Assembly (NCBI GenBank): GCA_903909905.1 | Contig: CAIVXP010000324.1 | Coordinates: 1-5,587 of the forward strand | From: Akkermansiaceae bacterium | GTDB lineage: Bacteria > Verrucomicrobiota > Verrucomicrobiia > Verrucomicrobiales > Akkermansiaceae | Reading direction: 5' to 3' | Length of the DNA: 5,587 nt | In this document: piece after piece, positions 4,912-5,587 of the stretch | How the letters are laid out: every line of letters starts with the position of its first letter | Numbering within the stretch: the stretch's first letter is position 1 | Notes under the pieces: generated by a model | Databases searched by the model: none | Told to the model about the DNA's origin: nothing | Seen by the model: the letters and a program-made list of their open reading frames with translations, nothing else | Translations under genes and position numbers: made by a program

Positions 4912-5587
4912 TTATGGATGCACTTCTCTGACTGGATCTCTGCGACGGCGCATCAAGGCCATCAGCGCGACACTTCCCGCCATCATTGCCACACTCGGCT
5001 CCGGCACAACCGTCAGGGACAACACACCGTCCCCCTGATTGAAGGACCAACTGTTGTCGCCATCGGTCAGATCCCAAACACCAGAGTTATTGGTAAGGGA
5101 GCCGTCGTAAGTGCCCCATAGACTGATGGAGTCGAAGCTGCCATCACTGAACGCGAAATCAAAGAGGTTGAAGGTATAATCCCCTACACCGTACAGGGGG
5201 CCACTGAAATCTAAAAACAGCGAGCCACCGTAAGTGAGCACATCGCCAACATCGACCGCGTCGTACTGGGTGCCACGAGTCAAACCTGTGATCTCCAAGG
5301 TCGTGGTGGATGTGGAATCAAGCGTGAGCGAGTTTTCAAAAGTCAGGAGGCCGGGGCTGTTGCCCGGATTGAGATTGCCGCTGACGGTGGTGTTTCCAGC
5401 AATGGAGCCCGATCCTTGAAGAGTGCCGCCCGATGCAACAGTCATTGCACCTGCAACGCTGCCATTGACGGCGAGCGTGCCGGCCGAAACGGTCGTGAGG
5501 CCGGTGTAGGTGTTGGTGCCGGAGAGCGTGGTGGTGCCTGCGCCTGCAATGACAACACTGCCGTTGCCGGAAATGCTGCCTGCGTGG
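4912..5587 (-). CDS. autotransporter-type beta-strand-repeat protein with PEP-CTERM sorting signal (C-terminal part)
   Basis: The frame runs uninterrupted from the right edge to TAA at 4912-4914, giving 224 visible residues. The ATG at 5445 is internal and the true start lies outside the window. Visible residues 15-40 (GAGTTTLSGTNTYTGLTTVS and on) are a textbook autotransporter-associated beta-strand repeat. Residues about 47-85 continue as G/S/T/N-rich beta-helix-like sequence with NPGNSPGLLTFENSLTL. The end is a PEP-CTERM tripartite signal: VPEP (194-197), a hydrophobic helix (about 198-212), then RRRR (213-216) and a nine- to ten-residue polar tail. PEP-CTERM proteins are exported and then processed by an exosortase in bacteria that make an exopolysaccharide matrix; no exosortase is in the window. 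The protein is expected at the cell surface or in the matrix. There is no outer-membrane beta-barrel at the C-terminus, so it is not a classical autotransporter. Its own terminator follows. Confidence 0.92.
   Translation of the reverse strand, partial: HAGSISGNGSVVIAGAGTTTLSGTNTYTGLTTVSAGTLAVNGSVAGAMTVASGGTLQGSGSIAGNTTVSGNLNPGNSPGLLTFENSLTLDSTSTTTLEITGLTRGTQYDAVDVGDVLTYGGSLFLDFSGPLYGVGDYTFNLFDFAFSDGSFDSISLWGTYDGSLTNNSGVWDLTDGDNSWSFNQGDGVLSLTVVPEPSVAMMAGSVALMALMRRRRDPVREVHP
4939..5010 (-). other. PEP-CTERM sorting signal
   Basis: These codons specify VVPEPSVAMMAGSVALMALM followed by four arginines: the PEP motif, a hydrophobic segment of about 15 residues and a basic cluster. The remaining tail, DPVREVHP, is somewhat longer than the very short tail usual after the arginines. 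Confidence 0.92.
5467..5544 (-). repeat. autotransporter-associated beta-strand repeat unit
   Basis: Protein-level repeat unit: GAGTTTLSGTNTYTGLTTVS followed by AGTLAV. The TLSG-NTYTG-TTV-AGTL pattern is the signature of this repeat family. Sequence on its right side to the window edge (SISGNGSVVI) looks like the end of another unit, so more repeats probably lie beyond the edge. Confidence 0.8.

Noticed and set aside
5443..5445. ATG at 5445 as the start of the PEP-CTERM protein
   Set aside because: The frame continues without a stop to the window edge and encodes a canonical beta-strand repeat upstream of it, so this ATG is internal.

Overview
The window looks like a chromosomal stretch from a Verrucomicrobia-type Gram-negative bacterium. 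It combines a PEP-CTERM-sorted surface protein built on autotransporter-associated beta-strand repeats, a prepilin-like protein ending in a DGHV motif, an S1-type sulfatase and a GH99/WbsX-like protein. That set is typical of the Verrucomicrobia/Planctomycetes/Lentisphaerae group. The phylum is inferred from gene content; there is no rRNA or other marker gene here.

Layout: the last 27 codons of an unrecognised plus-strand gene occupy 1-84. Everything else is on the minus strand, so transcription of the main genes runs from the right edge to the left. In that order they are: (i) the C-terminal 224 residues of a beta-strand-repeat PEP-CTERM protein (4912-5587, start beyond the edge), closed by a strong intrinsic terminator (4832-4870); (ii) a type IV pilin-like protein (3964-4674); (iii) a 788-residue membrane-anchored fusion of a right-handed beta-helix and a sulfatase (1435-3801); (iv) a GH99/WbsX-like protein (137-1315). 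The gaps are 52, 119, 162 and 237 bases, so no gene-free stretch exceeds 300 bases.

The most distinctive gene is the fusion. Its N-terminal half has a signal-anchor helix and a six-cysteine beta-helix. Its C-terminal half is a complete Cys-type sulfatase, matching both classical sulfatase signatures, with the catalytic residue as its only cysteine. With the GH99-like gene downstream, it suggests handling of a sulfated glycan at the cell envelope, but the substrate cannot be read from sequence.

The leaders of the fusion gene and the GH99-like gene share a short motif (minus strand CGATGGCATTGC-SGC) about 60-66 bases before the start codon. A second copy lies further upstream of the fusion gene and a weaker relative lies upstream of the pilin-like gene. 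This could be a common regulatory element and it affects the choice of start for the GH99-like gene. No formylglycine-generating enzyme, regulator, transporter, RNA gene, mobile element or CRISPR array was seen.
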